Shown here one piece after another: positions 9,995 to 19,238 of a stretch of DNA of 64,000 bases. Position 1 is the stretch's first letter; every line of letters begins with the position of its first letter. Under the pieces are notes generated by a model, which was not told the DNA's origin, searched no databases, and worked only from the letters and a program-made list of their open reading frames with translations. This DNA is from Paracoccus amoyensis (GTDB lineage Bacteria > Pseudomonadota > Alphaproteobacteria > Rhodobacterales > Rhodobacteraceae): positions 186,001 through 250,000 of the forward strand of contig NZ_JACOQL010000003.1 of assembly GCF_014490725.1 (NCBI RefSeq), read 5' to 3'. The position numbers and the translations under genes were made by a program.

Positions 9995-11181
9995 ATGAAA
10001 AAACTTCTTCTCGCAACGGCCTCGACCGCAATTCTGGCGGCCGGAATGGCCAATGCCGAAGACATCAAGCTGGGCACCTCGTTCGGTTTTACCGGTCCGC
10101 TTGAATCGATGTCACCAGCCATGCAGGCGGGCGTCGAACTGGCAGCGAAAGAAATCAACGATTCCGGCAAATTCATGGACGGCTCGACCGTGACGATTGT
10201 TCGGGGCGATTCGACCTGTGTGGACGCCGCCGCAGCCACCGCAACTGTCGAGCGTCTGATCACGTCGGAAGGCGTGAAGGGCATCGTCGGGGGCATGTGT
10301 TCGGGCGAAACCATCGCCTCGCTGGAAAACGTCGCCAAGCCGAATGGCATCGTCATGATCTCGCCCTCGGCCACCTCGCCTGCGCTATCGACGATCGACG
10401 ATGGCGGCCTGTTCTTCCGCACCTCGCCTTCGGATGCGCGTCAGGGCGAAGTCATGGCTGACATCATCCTTGGCAAAGACATCAAGAACGTCGCCGTCAC
10501 CTATACCAACAACGACTATGGCAAGGGTCTGGCAGACAGCTTTGCGGCAGCGTTAAGGAAAAAGGTGGCACCGTCACCACGAACAGCGCCCATGACGACG
10601 GCAAGGCCGACTATTCGGCGGAAGTCGCCGCACTGGCCGCTGCCGGTGGTGATGCGCTGGTTGTGGCGGGCTATGTTGACCAAGGCGGCTCGGGCATCGT
10701 TCGTGGCGCACTGGACAGCGGCGCGTTTGAAACCTTCGTCTTCCCTGACGGCATGGTTTCGCAGGCGCTGGTCGACAATTTCGGTCCCGAAATCGATGGC
10801 AGCTTTGGCCAGAACCCGGCCGCAGAAGGCGAAGGCCGCGACAAGTTCGTCGAAATGGCCAAAGCGGCAAACTTCGACGGCACTGGTGCATTCTCGGCTG
10901 AATCCTATGATGCGGCGGCGCTGATCCTGTTGTCGATGGCTGCTGCAAAAAGCAGTGACCCGGCGGTTTACAAGGATCAGGTGATGAATGTCGCCAACGC
11001 TCCGGGTGAAAAAATCCTGCCGGGTGAACTGGGCAAGGCATTGGAGATCCTCAGCGGCGGCGGCGATATCGACTATGTCGGCGCCTCTGCCGTCGAAATG
11101 GTCGAGCCGGGTGAAAGCGCTGGCGTCTATCGCGAGGTGGCGTTCGAGGACGGTGCCATGACGGTGGTCGGCTACCGCTAA
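9995..11181 (+). pseudogene. Branched-chain amino-acid-type ABC substrate-binding protein, frameshifted
   Basis: Periplasmic binding protein of the LivJ type with signal peptide (MKKLLLATASTAILAAGMANA). The first frame runs to about 10552 (ending ADSFAAAL), then the family sequence continues in the +1-relative frame from about 10555 (KGGTVTTNSAHDDGKADYSAEV) to the stop at 11181. Restoring one base, for example a T near 10553 or an A in the run at 10559-10563, gives one protein of about 395 residues, the normal length. As written the product would lack the C-terminal lobe. The rest of the transport operon is intact downstream, so either the gene is newly inactivated or the sequence has a one-base error. 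It is followed by its own terminator before livG. Confidence 0.88.
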
Positions 11182-11196
11182 GCCCTGCAAAATGAC

Positions 11197-11236
11197 ACGG
11201 TCCGGCAACCTTCTTTGGGCGCCGGGCCGTTTTTTA
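11197..11236 (+). terminator. Terminator/attenuator between the binding protein and livG
   Basis: A 10-bp stem (11197-11206 with 11221-11230, one G-U type mismatch) is followed by six or more Ts. Such a structure between a binding-protein gene and its transporter genes usually lowers downstream expression relative to the binding protein. Confidence 0.75.
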
Positions 11237-11296
11237 TAACAAAAACCGCATTTCGCGGACATACTTCACCAAAGACGTGAAGACAGGGAAAAAGGT

Positions 11297-12079
11297 ATGA
11301 TCAGGGTCGAAGACCTTCACCGACATTTCGGCGGATTTCGCGCCGTTGACGGGGCCAGCCTGACGATCGAGACCGGTTCGATCACCGGGTTGATCGGCCC
11401 CAATGGCGCTGGAAAATCAACGCTGTTCAATGTCATCGCGGGTGTGCTGCCACCCACCTCGGGCCGCGTCACCATGGATGGCGAGGATATCACCGGCCTG
11501 CCCCCGCATGAGTTGTTTCACAAGGGCCTGCTGCGCACCTTTCAGTTGGCGCATGAGTTTTCGTCGATGACCGTGCGTGAAAACCTGATGATGGTTCCGG
11601 GCGGCCAAACCGGCGAGACAATCTGGAAAACCTGGTTCCAGCGTGGCCGGATCGAACGGGAAGAGGCCGATCTGCGCAAGAAAGCAGACGAGGTTCTGGA
11701 CTTCCTGACCATCAGCCATGTTGCAAATGAAAAGGCGGGAAATCTGTCGGGCGGCCAGAAAAAGCTGTTGGAGTTGGGCCGCACGATGATGGTCGATGCC
11801 AAGGTCGTCTTTCTGGACGAGGTGGGCGCGGGCGTGAACCGCACGTTGCTGGGCACCATTGCCGATGCGATTCTGCGTCTGAACAGGGAACGCGGCTACA
11901 CCTTCTGCGTGATCGAGCACGATATGGATTTCATTGGCAAAATCTGTGATCCGGTCATCGTCATGGCCGAAGGCAAGGTGCTGGCGACCGGCAGTGCCCA
12001 GGACATCATGCAGAATGAAGACGTGATCGAATCTTATTTGGGACGCGGTCTGAAGAATAAAGACATGGTGGGCGCATGA
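11297..12079 (+). CDS. livG: Branched-chain amino-acid-type ABC transporter ATPase (LivG-like)
   Basis: A 260-residue ABC ATPase with Walker A GPNGAGKST (34-42), signature LSGGQKKL and Walker B VVFLDEV. It energises the LivHM-type permease on the cytoplasmic side. The usual LDEP after Walker B reads LDEV here (LDEVGAGVN); the catalytic glutamate is kept, so ATPase activity should be too. AGGG lies before the ATG. It overlaps livF by four bases (ATGA) and belongs to the operon running to 15662. The transported substrate may be a branched-chain amino acid or another amide/amino acid, since this family is broad. Confidence 0.93.
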   Translation: MIRVEDLHRHFGGFRAVDGASLTIETGSITGLIGPNGAGKSTLFNVIAGVLPPTSGRVTMDGEDITGLPPHELFHKGLLRTFQLAHEFSSMTVRENLMMVPGGQTGETIWKTWFQRGRIEREEADLRKKADEVLDFLTISHVANEKAGNLSGGQKKLLELGRTMMVDAKVVFLDEVGAGVNRTLLGTIADAILRLNRERGYTFCVIEHDMDFIGKICDPVIVMAEGKVLATGSAQDIMQNEDVIESYLGRGLKNKDMVGA

Positions 12080-12909
12080 GCGACACAGACAAGGCATTTG
12101 GAAATCGCGGCAATCGTGACGCCTCGATCGTGAATACCAAGGGTCAGGGCACATTCGACGGCAGCCGCAAATCCGGTGCGACCGGACCGGCGCGCGACGG
12201 CACGCCTTTTCTGATCGGCGAAAGCATGTCGGGCGGATACGGCCGTGGCCCCGACATTCTGCATGACTGCACCATTGCCGTGGACAAAGGCGAGATCGCC
12301 GTGATCGTCGGCCCGAACGGCGCTGGCAAATCCACCGCCATGAAGGCGCTGTTCGGCATGCTGGATCTGCGCAAGGGCAGCGTCTGCCTGAACGGTCGCG
12401 ACATTACCGCGCTGAATCCGCAAGACCGGGTCAAGGCCGGAATGGGTTTCGTGCCGCAGGTGAACAACATCTTCCCTTCGATGACGGTTCAGGAAAATCT
12501 GGAAATGGGCGCGTTCATTCGCAACGACGATATTCGCCAGACTTTGCAACAGGTTTATGAACTGTTCCCGGCCGTGGCCGAAAAGCGCAAGCAGGCGGCC
12601 GGTGAATTGTCCGGTGGCCAACGTCAGCAGGTGGCCGTTGGTCGCGCATTGATGACCCGCCCCGATGTGCTGATGCTGGACGAGCCGACCGCAGGCGTCA
12701 GCCCCATCGTCATGGATGAATTGTTTGACCGCATCATTGCCATCGCACGCGGCGGGATGCCCGTTCTGATGGTCGAACAGAATGCCCAGCAGGCCATGAA
12801 CATAGCCGACAAGGCCTATGTTCTGGTGCAGGGTGCGAATGCCCATACCGGCACCGGCAAGGAACTGATGGCCAATGAAGAGGTGCGTCGCACCTTCCTG
12901 GGGGGCTGA
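12076..12909 (+). CDS. livF: Branched-chain amino-acid-type ABC transporter ATPase (LivF-like) with N-terminal extension
   Basis: A 277-residue second ATPase of the transporter, with Walker A GPNGAGKST (79-87), signature LSGGQRQQ and Walker B VLMLDEP. The ABC domain proper begins near residue 45; the first 44 residues are polar, Gly/Asp/Arg-rich and look disordered, whereas ordinary LivF proteins begin within a few residues of the domain. The start is fixed by ATGA overlap with livG. No later start is convincing, as the next ATG (residue 51, MSGGYG) falls inside the domain's first strand. The extension is the only odd feature. Confidence 0.92.
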   Translation: MSDTDKAFGNRGNRDASIVNTKGQGTFDGSRKSGATGPARDGTPFLIGESMSGGYGRGPDILHDCTIAVDKGEIAVIVGPNGAGKSTAMKALFGMLDLRKGSVCLNGRDITALNPQDRVKAGMGFVPQVNNIFPSMTVQENLEMGAFIRNDDIRQTLQQVYELFPAVAEKRKQAAGELSGGQRQQVAVGRALMTRPDVLMLDEPTAGVSPIVMDELFDRIIAIARGGMPVLMVEQNAQQAMNIADKAYVLVQGANAHTGTGKELMANEEVRRTFLGG

Positions 12910-12912
12910 TCG

Positions 12913-13311
12913 TTGCGCAAACCATTCCTCCCGCTTGCTCTGGCTGTGTCGGTGGCAATACCGGCTATGGCCGCTTCGCCCCAACTGGCCGGCATGACGT
13001 GCAATTTTGAAACGGAATGCACCGACAGTGATTGCGCCGACAGCAGCTATTCCGCGACGGTGCAGATGACGGCGGCGCGGCCGGTCGATTCACACCTGAC
13101 CATCATGTCGGCGGTGTTCTCTGACGTATCGGAAACCTACGAAATGCAGGGCAAGATTGTCGATGGCAATCGGCGCATGTTCAACATGGACAGCACGGCA
13201 GGCGCGCGCCTGCTGACAATCGCTGCGGACGGCACCGCCCGTTACACCAACCATATTGCGGAACCACTTATGGCAATGACCTATCTTGGCCAGTGCAAGG
13301 AGGACCGCTGA
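12913..13311 (+). CDS. Small exported protein of unknown function within the liv operon
   Basis: A 132-residue protein starting at a TTG preceded by a G-rich Shine-Dalgarno-like run. It has a signal peptide (LPLALAVSVAIPAMAA), then a mature domain with cysteines in MTCNFETECTDSDCAD and a final one in YLGQCKEDR, suggesting disulfides in the periplasm. It lies between livF and livH, and its stop overlaps the livH start (TGATG), so it is translated as part of the transport operon. I do not recognise the family. Its position suggests a periplasmic accessory to the transporter, but that is inference only. Confidence 0.75.
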   Translation: MRKPFLPLALAVSVAIPAMAASPQLAGMTCNFETECTDSDCADSSYSATVQMTAARPVDSHLTIMSAVFSDVSETYEMQGKIVDGNRRMFNMDSTAGARLLTIAADGTARYTNHIAEPLMAMTYLGQCKEDR

Positions 13312-14318
13312 TGGATATCCTCAATGCCCTCGTGGCCTTTCTGAACTTCGTTTTCATCCCAGCAGCGACCTATGGTGCGCAGCTTGCGCTTGGTGCGCTT
13401 GGCGTGACGCTGATCTATGGCATCCTGCGGTTTTCAAACTTTGCGCATGGCGACACCATGGCCTTTGGCACGGCCATCACCATCATGGTGACCTGGGGGC
13501 TGCAGGCGCTTGGCATCTCGCTTAGCCCGTTGCCCACGGCCCTGCTGGCCCTGCCTGTCGGGATCGCGGCAACGGCGCTGGTCGTGTTGGGCACGGACCG
13601 CGTGGTGTATCGCTTCTATCGCGTGCAAAAAGCCGCGCCGATCATATTGGTGATGGCGTCGGTGGGCGTCATGTTCCTGATGAACGGTCTGACCCGCCTG
13701 TTGATCGGCGTGGATGAGATCCGTTTCGATGACGGCGCACGTTTCATCATCAATGTGCGTGACTTCCGCGAATGGACTGGGTTGCAGGAAGGTCTGGCCC
13801 TGCGCACGACACAAGTTCTGACACTGGTGGTCGCGGTATTGGTGGTCTGGGCGCTGTTCTGGTTCCTGAACCGCACCAAGTCGGGCAAGGCGATGCGCGC
13901 CTATTCCGACAACGAAGATCTGGCGTTGCTGTCGGGGATCGATCCAGAAAAGGTCGTTCGCATGACCTGGATCATCGCCGCTGGCTTGGCGACCATTGCG
14001 GGCGTGCTTTACGGTTTGGACAAGTCCTTCAAGGCCTTCAACTACTTCCAGATCCTGCTGCCCATCTTTGCCGCCGCCATCGTGGGCGGTCTGGGCAATC
14101 CTTTGGGGGCTATCGCGGGCGGGTTCGTCGTTGCCTTTTCCGAGGTTGCGATCACCTATCCCTGGGCCAAAGTGGCCGGCTATCTGTTTCCCGACTGGCA
14201 ACCTGACGGGCTGCTGCAACTGTTGGGCACGGAATATAAGTTCGCCGTCAGCTTCGTGATCCTGATTATCGTTCTGCTGTTCAAGCCCACCGGGCTGTTC
14301 CGCGGCAAGTCGGTGTAA
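13311..14318 (+). CDS. livH: Branched-chain amino-acid-type ABC permease (LivH-like)
   Basis: A 335-residue polytopic permease with the LivH features GVTLIYGILRFSNFAHGD near the N-terminus and a conserved C-terminal GGLGNPLGAIAGG loop that contacts the ATPases. AGGAG lies eight bases before the ATG at 13311, which overlaps the preceding stop. An upstream in-frame ATG at 13293 would sit before the ribosome-binding site and is rejected. It pairs with livM to form the inner-membrane channel. Confidence 0.94.
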   Translation: MDILNALVAFLNFVFIPAATYGAQLALGALGVTLIYGILRFSNFAHGDTMAFGTAITIMVTWGLQALGISLSPLPTALLALPVGIAATALVVLGTDRVVYRFYRVQKAAPIILVMASVGVMFLMNGLTRLLIGVDEIRFDDGARFIINVRDFREWTGLQEGLALRTTQVLTLVVAVLVVWALFWFLNRTKSGKAMRAYSDNEDLALLSGIDPEKVVRMTWIIAAGLATIAGVLYGLDKSFKAFNYFQILLPIFAAAIVGGLGNPLGAIAGGFVVAFSEVAITYPWAKVAGYLFPDWQPDGLLQLLGTEYKFAVSFVILIIVLLFKPTGLFRGKSV

Positions 14319-14330
14319 GGGGGACATAAC

Positions 14331-15662
14331 ATGGCTACCAATCGTCAAGCCGCAGCGACAAGCCCCTGGCGTGCGCCGATCTTTTTCGCGATCCTTGCGG
14401 TGCTGTTCATTCTGGAAGGCACTGTCCGCAATTCGATGTTTTCGGGCAGTTGGAATACCTCGCTTGCAATCCTGAACATGGGGCTGATCTCGGCCATCAC
14501 GGCTTTGGGCGTGAACATGCAATGGGGCTATGCCGGGCTGTTCAACGTAGGTGTCGTGGGCTTTATTGCCCTCGGCGGGCTTGCGCCCGTGTTGGTATCT
14601 CTCCCCGCCGTCGAGGGTGCGTGGTCCGCTGGTGGCCCGCGTCTGCTGTTGTCGCTTCTGATCGGCCTTGGCACGCTGGCCCTGGCAAAGATCACCTGGA
14701 TGAAAACCCGCAGCGGATGGATCGTCGCCGCCGTGCTGGTGATCGGATTTTTCGTCTATCGCTGGCTGTTTGATCCGGCCGTCATTGCAATCGAAGCGAA
14801 CAACCCGTCGCGCAACGGCAATATCGGTGGCCTTGGCCTGCCTGTCCTGCTGTCATGGCTGGCGGGTGGCCTGTTTGCGGCAATCGCCGCATGGGCCATC
14901 GGCAAGGTGGCACTTGGCCTGCGGTCGGACTATCTTGCCATCGCCACGCTGGGCATCGGCGAAATCATTGTCGCAGTCCTGAAGAACGAGGACTGGCTGG
15001 CCCGTGGGGTGAAGAACATCACCTCGATCCCGCGACCGGTGCCCTATGAAATCGACTTGCAAAGCAATCCCGAATTTGTCGCATTCGCGGCCCGGTGGGG
15101 CTTTGGTGCAGCCGAGGCGTCGGGCATCTGGGTCAAGCTGTGTTATATGCTGCTGTTCCTTGTCGTTCTGCTGACCATCATCCTTCTGGCGGAACTGGCG
15201 CTGAAATCGCCATGGGGCCGGATGATGCGCGCCATCCGCGACAATGAAACCGCAGCCGAGGCGATGGGCAAGGATGTCACCGGTCGTCACCTGCAAGTCT
15301 TCGTTCTCGGCTCTGCCGTGATCGGGATTGCGGGCGCCATGATGATTACACAGGATGGGCTGATGGCGCCAACGGGCTATAACCCGCTGCGCTATACCTT
15401 CCTGATCTGGGTGATGGTGATTGTGGGCGGCTCTGGCAACAATTGGGGGGCTGTTCTGGGGGCCGTCCTGATCTGGTTCCTGTGGATCAAGGTCGAGGTA
15501 TGGGGCCCAACACTGATCGGCTTCCTTGTGACACCTTTGCCCGATGGCGGGTTCAAAACGCACCTGCTGGACAGTGCCCCGCATATGCGGTTCATCGTGA
15601 TGGGGCTGGTGCTGCTGTTGGTGCTGCGCTTCGCGCCACGCGGGCTGGTGCCGGAAAAATAA
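14331..15662 (+). CDS. livM: Branched-chain amino-acid-type ABC permease (LivM-like)
   Basis: A 443-residue permease with roughly ten membrane segments; it contains the family stretches LGVNMQWGYAGLFNVGVVGF, LGLRSDYLAIATLGIGEI, and MRAIRDNETAAEAMGKDV, which forms the cytoplasmic coupling region. It is somewhat longer than typical LivM because of an additional hydrophobic segment around residues 95-145. It follows livH by 12 bases and is the last gene of the operon, with a terminator 27 bases downstream. Confidence 0.93.
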   Translation: MATNRQAAATSPWRAPIFFAILAVLFILEGTVRNSMFSGSWNTSLAILNMGLISAITALGVNMQWGYAGLFNVGVVGFIALGGLAPVLVSLPAVEGAWSAGGPRLLLSLLIGLGTLALAKITWMKTRSGWIVAAVLVIGFFVYRWLFDPAVIAIEANNPSRNGNIGGLGLPVLLSWLAGGLFAAIAAWAIGKVALGLRSDYLAIATLGIGEIIVAVLKNEDWLARGVKNITSIPRPVPYEIDLQSNPEFVAFAARWGFGAAEASGIWVKLCYMLLFLVVLLTIILLAELALKSPWGRMMRAIRDNETAAEAMGKDVTGRHLQVFVLGSAVIGIAGAMMITQDGLMAPTGYNPLRYTFLIWVMVIVGGSGNNWGAVLGAVLIWFLWIKVEVWGPTLIGFLVTPLPDGGFKTHLLDSAPHMRFIVMGLVLLLVLRFAPRGLVPEK

Positions 15663-15688
15663 GTCATTCGGCAGATCAAACGAAAAGA

Positions 15689-15714
15689 CGCGCTGCCTGT
15701 CAGCGCGCCTTTTT
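15689..15714 (+). terminator. Terminator of the liv operon
   Basis: A perfect 7-bp GC stem (15689-15695 with 15701-15707), five-base loop, then CCTTTTT. It may also serve the convergent CAP-domain gene. Confidence 0.85.
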
Positions 15715-15734
15715 GGTTTGCGTTATCGCTCGTA

Positions 15735-16259
15735 TCAACGGCAATCATCGCCCAGGACAAGGCTCCACCAGATGCGACCATCAGGGCCGCGTGCCGCCCC
15801 TGCCCCGATCTTGTCCGAGACCTGCCCCAACAATTCGGCGCGATGCGGCATCGACACCGCCCACCGACGCGCAACGGCTTCGGCGCTGCCGCCAACGGCA
15901 ACCAATTGCGCCACACCACAGGTTGGAAACCCCGCCGACCGTGCGCGATCAACGATATTCGTGCCGTCTGAACCTGTGACGCTGGGCTGTCCCTGCCCGA
16001 CGATGTCGCAGGCATGGGCCTGAGCGATCAGGTTCAGCTTTTCATCAGCCTCAAGAATGGATTTCTGCTGCGAGCCGCGTTCCTGATTGGCCGCGTCAAT
16101 CATCGCCTGCTGCAGCGAGGCGTCACCACCGCACATGCCAGCCGAAACTCCGTCAGCCTCGGCATCGGCAAACATATCATCCTCGGCCGAACCACTCCGA
16201 TTACACCCCGCGAATGCGGCAACAGCGATCATGGCAATGGTTGCAAGACGTAGTGACAT
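15735..16259 (-). CDS. CAP/SCP-domain lipoprotein
   Basis: A 174-residue predicted lipoprotein: signal peptide with lipobox AFAGC at residues 14-18 region, an acidic linker, then a CAP (CRISP/antigen 5/PR-1) domain beginning near residue 48 (LQQAMIDAANQERGS). Conserved-looking stretches include LNLIAQAHACDIV and WAVSMPHRAELLG; four or more mature-domain cysteines could form disulfides. Bacterial CAP proteins are extracellular or envelope proteins of mostly unknown activity. The ATG at 16259 is preferred to TTG 16265; AAAGGG lies upstream. It is divergent from guaA. Confidence 0.75.
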   Translation of the reverse strand: MSLRLATIAMIAVAAFAGCNRSGSAEDDMFADAEADGVSAGMCGGDASLQQAMIDAANQERGSQQKSILEADEKLNLIAQAHACDIVGQGQPSVTGSDGTNIVDRARSAGFPTCGVAQLVAVGGSAEAVARRWAVSMPHRAELLGQVSDKIGAGAARGPDGRIWWSLVLGDDCR

Positions 16260-16389
16260 AGACAAATACCCTTTCTGGCTTGTTTCGCAGGGGTAACGGC
16301 AACGTCTCCCGAAGTCACGGAGTTCCTGTCAGACGGCCACGCGGTCCCCCCCTCTTGCGTCAATCGGGTTCCACGCTTAAAGCGCATTT

Positions 16390-17943
16390 ATGACCCAGCA
16401 TCAGCGCCTTCTTATCATCGACTTCGGCTCTCAGGTGACACAGCTGATTGCGCGCCGCCTGCGTGAGCTGAACATCTATTGCGAAATTCATCCCTATCAG
16501 AACGTCACTCAGGCGTTCCTGAATGAATTCGCCCCAAAGGCCGTCATCCTCTCGGGCGGCCCAGACAGCGTGACGCGCGAAGGATCGCCTCGCGCGCCGG
16601 AAAACCTGTGGACCCTGGGTGTGCCGGTCTTTGGCATTTGCTATGGGCAGCAGACGATGATGGCCCAGCTTGGCGGCAATGTCGAAGCAGGCCACCACGC
16701 TGAATATGGCCGCGCCTATGTGACACCGGCACCGGGTCACAAGAAGGACGGCATTTTCGCCGGACTGACGGATCGTGAACAGGTCTGGATGAGCCATGGC
16801 GACCGCGTGACCGAATTGGCCCCGGGGTTCGAGGTGATCGGCACGTCGCCCAACGCGCCCTTCGCGATCACCGCCGACGAGACCCGCGGCTTCTACGCCG
16901 TCCAGTTCCACCCCGAGGTGCATCACACCCCGAATGGCAAACTGATGCTGGAAAACTTCGTCAAGATGGCGGGCTTTACCGGCGACTGGACCATGGCCGC
17001 CTATAAGGACGAAGCGATCCGCAAGATCCGCGAACAAGTTGGCGACAAGAAAGTCATCTGCGGTCTGTCGGGCGGCGTCGACAGCAGTGTTGCAGCGGTG
17101 CTGATCCACGAAGCCATTGGCGATCAACTGACCTGCGTTTTCGTCGATCACGGCCTTCTGCGCCTGAACGAGGCCGAAGAAGTCGTCAGCATGTTCCGCG
17201 ACAATTACAACATCCCGCTGATCCATGCGGATGAAGCCGACCTGTTCATCGGCGCATTGGAAGGCGTTTCCGACCCGGAGGTCAAGCGCAAGACCATTGG
17301 CAAGCTGTTCATCGACGTATTCCAGAAATACGCCAACCAGATCGACGGCGCCGAGTTTCTGGCCCAGGGCACGCTGTATCCGGACGTGATTGAAAGCGTC
17401 AGTTTTAGCGGCGGGCCGTCGGTCACGATCAAGTCTCACCACAATGTCGGCGGCCTGCCCGAAAAGATGGGCTTGAAACTGGTCGAGCCGCTGCGCGAAT
17501 TGTTCAAGGACGAGGTTCGCGCATTGGGCCGCGAACTGGGCCTGCCCGAGAAATTCATCGGCCGCCATCCCTTCCCGGGTCCCGGCCTCGCCATCCGCTG
17601 CCCCGGTGAGATCACCCGCGAAAAGCTGGACATCCTGCGCCGCGCCGATGCCGTCTTTATCGACCAGATCCGCAAGCATGATCTTTACGATGACATCTGG
17701 CAGGCATTCGTGGCCATTCTGCCGGTCAAGACAGTAGGCGTGATGGGCGACGGACGCACCTATGATTATGCCTGCGCATTGCGGGCGGTGACGTCGGTTG
17801 ATGGGATGACGGCGGATTACTATCCCTTCACCCATGAGTTCCTGGGCGAGACCGCGACCCGGATCATCAATGAAGTCAAGGGCATCAATCGTTGCACCTA
17901 TGACATCACGTCGAAGCCGCCGGGCACGATTGAATGGGAATAG
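16390..17943 (+). CDS. guaA: GMP synthase (glutamine-hydrolysing)
   Basis: A 517-residue enzyme that converts XMP to GMP with glutamine and ATP. The N-terminal class I glutaminase domain has the nucleophile Cys in GICYGQQ and the His-Glu part in QFHPEVHH. The central ATP pyrophosphatase domain has the PP-loop GLSGGVDSS, and the C-terminal dimerisation domain ends with the typical KPPGTIEWE. Length and all catalytic elements are normal. It is transcribed alone, with a terminator immediately after. Confidence 0.98.
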   Translation: MTQHQRLLIIDFGSQVTQLIARRLRELNIYCEIHPYQNVTQAFLNEFAPKAVILSGGPDSVTREGSPRAPENLWTLGVPVFGICYGQQTMMAQLGGNVEAGHHAEYGRAYVTPAPGHKKDGIFAGLTDREQVWMSHGDRVTELAPGFEVIGTSPNAPFAITADETRGFYAVQFHPEVHHTPNGKLMLENFVKMAGFTGDWTMAAYKDEAIRKIREQVGDKKVICGLSGGVDSSVAAVLIHEAIGDQLTCVFVDHGLLRLNEAEEVVSMFRDNYNIPLIHADEADLFIGALEGVSDPEVKRKTIGKLFIDVFQKYANQIDGAEFLAQGTLYPDVIESVSFSGGPSVTIKSHHNVGGLPEKMGLKLVEPLRELFKDEVRALGRELGLPEKFIGRHPFPGPGLAIRCPGEITREKLDILRRADAVFIDQIRKHDLYDDIWQAFVAILPVKTVGVMGDGRTYDYACALRAVTSVDGMTADYYPFTHEFLGETATRIINEVKGINRCTYDITSKPPGTIEWE

Positions 17944-17947
17944 CAGA

Positions 17948-17976
17948 AAGGGCGGGGGCAGACCCCGCCTTTTCTT
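17948..17976 (+). terminator. Terminator after guaA
   Basis: A perfect 7-bp stem GGCGGGG/CCCCGCC (17951-17957 with 17963-17969) followed by TTTTCTTTT. Confidence 0.88.
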
Positions 17977-18204
17977 TTAGTGCGCGTGGGCGCTTTGAAC
18001 GCGCCGCTCGTTCATCGCCTGCCGCATGATCTGAAACGCGGATGACAGGACCAACCCCATGATCTGCGCTTCAGGGGCAGCAACAAAGAACATGCGCCAG
18101 ATGATCCAGCCGAACACCCACAGACCCATCGGCAACAGGCTGCTCCCTTTGATCAAGGCGGTATTCGTTCGCACGGCCACCGATGCTCCGATCACCGCCA
18201 GCAA
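17977..18204 (-). CDS. Possible small membrane protein (doubtful)
   Basis: A 75-codon frame with two hydrophobic segments (start to about residue 12, then MGLWVFGWIIWRMFFVAA) and a polar tail ending QSAHAH. The only available start is TTG at 18204, with no clear ribosome-binding site, and the frame is open a further 14 codons upstream without ATG. It abuts a decayed MerR fragment, so it may be the remaining 3' part of an older gene. I do not recognise a family. Confidence 0.35.
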   Translation of the reverse strand: MLAVIGASVAVRTNTALIKGSSLLPMGLWVFGWIIWRMFFVAAPEAQIMGLVLSSAFQIMRQAMNERRVQSAHAH

Positions 18205-18229
18205 TATGATTGCAGCAGCCCGACACTGA

Positions 18230-18400
18230 CCGTGCCAGCAGGCAAATCAGATCGCCTCGGGACAATTGGCGGATGTTCGTGACCGGATCGCCAAGCTGCA
18301 ATCGCTGGAGGCAGAACTGGCCCGAATTGTCGATCACTGCTCGGGCGATGGCGTGGCCGGGCGGTGCTACGTTCCAAGATTCTTGCCGATCACCAGCTTT
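18230..18400 (+). pseudogene. MerR-family regulator, C-terminal fragment
   Basis: In one frame the sequence reads ANQIASGQLADVRDRIAKL, LEAELARIVDHCSGDG and VAGRCYV, which resembles the dimerisation helix and the Cys-containing effector-binding loop of MerR-type metal regulators. There is no DNA-binding N-terminal half: a stop lies just upstream at 18227, and the reading frame drifts into unrelated sequence after about 18385. It is a relic, probably of a metal-responsive regulator once adjacent to a transport gene. Confidence 0.5.
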
Positions 18401-18491
18401 GCGGCGGTGAACATCAGCGCCTATGGCCTTCTCGGCAAGTCTCACCTAGCCTGTCGCCGACCGATCAATCGTCCTGGCAGAGGTTTGGCAG

Positions 18492-19229
18492 ATGAAGAAT
18501 ATCCGCATCGGCATTGGCGGCTGGAATTTCCCCGAATGGCGCAATGGCGTGTTCTATCCCGACGATCTGCCGCAGCGGCGTGAACTGGAATTTGCCAGCC
18601 GCGCCCTGACCAGCATCGAAATCAACGCGACCTATTACGGCAGCCAGAAGCCCGAAAGCTTTCAGAAATGGCATGACGAAACGCCGGATGACTTCGTCTT
18701 TGCCGTCAAGGCTTCGCGCTTTGCCACCAATCGCAAGATCATGGCCGAGGCCGGCGAAAGCGTTGGGCGGTTTCTGAACTCGGGCATTTCCCGGCTTGGA
18801 TCAAAACTGGGACCGATCAACTGGCAACTGGCCGAGACGAAGAAATTCGACCCTGACGATTTCGCCGGTTTTCTGAAACTGCTGCCCGCCACGCTGGATG
18901 GCTTGACCCTTCGCCACGCGGTCGAGGCGCGCCATGACAGTTTCGCCGCCGATGATGCCATCGCGCTGTGCCGTCAACATGGCGTCGCGCTGATCCGTTC
19001 GGGTGACAGCAAATTCCCTGAAATCGACGCGAATACCGCAGATTTCGCCTATCTGCGGATCATGGGCACAACCGATCAACCGCAGGGGTATTCCGATGCC
19101 GATCTGGATCGCTGGGCCGATCAGGCCAAGGAAATCGCGAAAGATCGCGATCTTTATCTTTATGTGATTTCGGGCCAGAAGATCCGCAATCCTGCCGCAG
19201 CGCAGGCGTTGATCGAACGGATAAAATAA
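18492..19229 (+). CDS. DUF72 (YecE-like) family protein
   Basis: A 245-residue TIM-barrel-like DUF72 protein. Typical features are the N-terminal GIGGWNFPEWRNGVFYPDDLP, FASRALTSIEINATYYG, the central FVFAVKASRFATN and LGPINWQL, and late YLRIMGT. The family is widespread but its activity is unknown. A ribosome-binding-like GGCAG precedes the ATG. The next gene begins ten bases downstream on the same strand, suggesting co-transcription. Confidence 0.9.
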   Translation: MKNIRIGIGGWNFPEWRNGVFYPDDLPQRRELEFASRALTSIEINATYYGSQKPESFQKWHDETPDDFVFAVKASRFATNRKIMAEAGESVGRFLNSGISRLGSKLGPINWQLAETKKFDPDDFAGFLKLLPATLDGLTLRHAVEARHDSFAADDAIALCRQHGVALIRSGDSKFPEIDANTADFAYLRIMGTTDQPQGYSDADLDRWADQAKEIAKDRDLYLYVISGQKIRNPAAAQALIERIK

Positions 19230-19238
19230 GGATCGCAG

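Noticed and set aside
16360..17835. 491-residue leftward ORF opposite guaA
   Set aside because: Shadow of guaA with no ribosome-binding site or domain.
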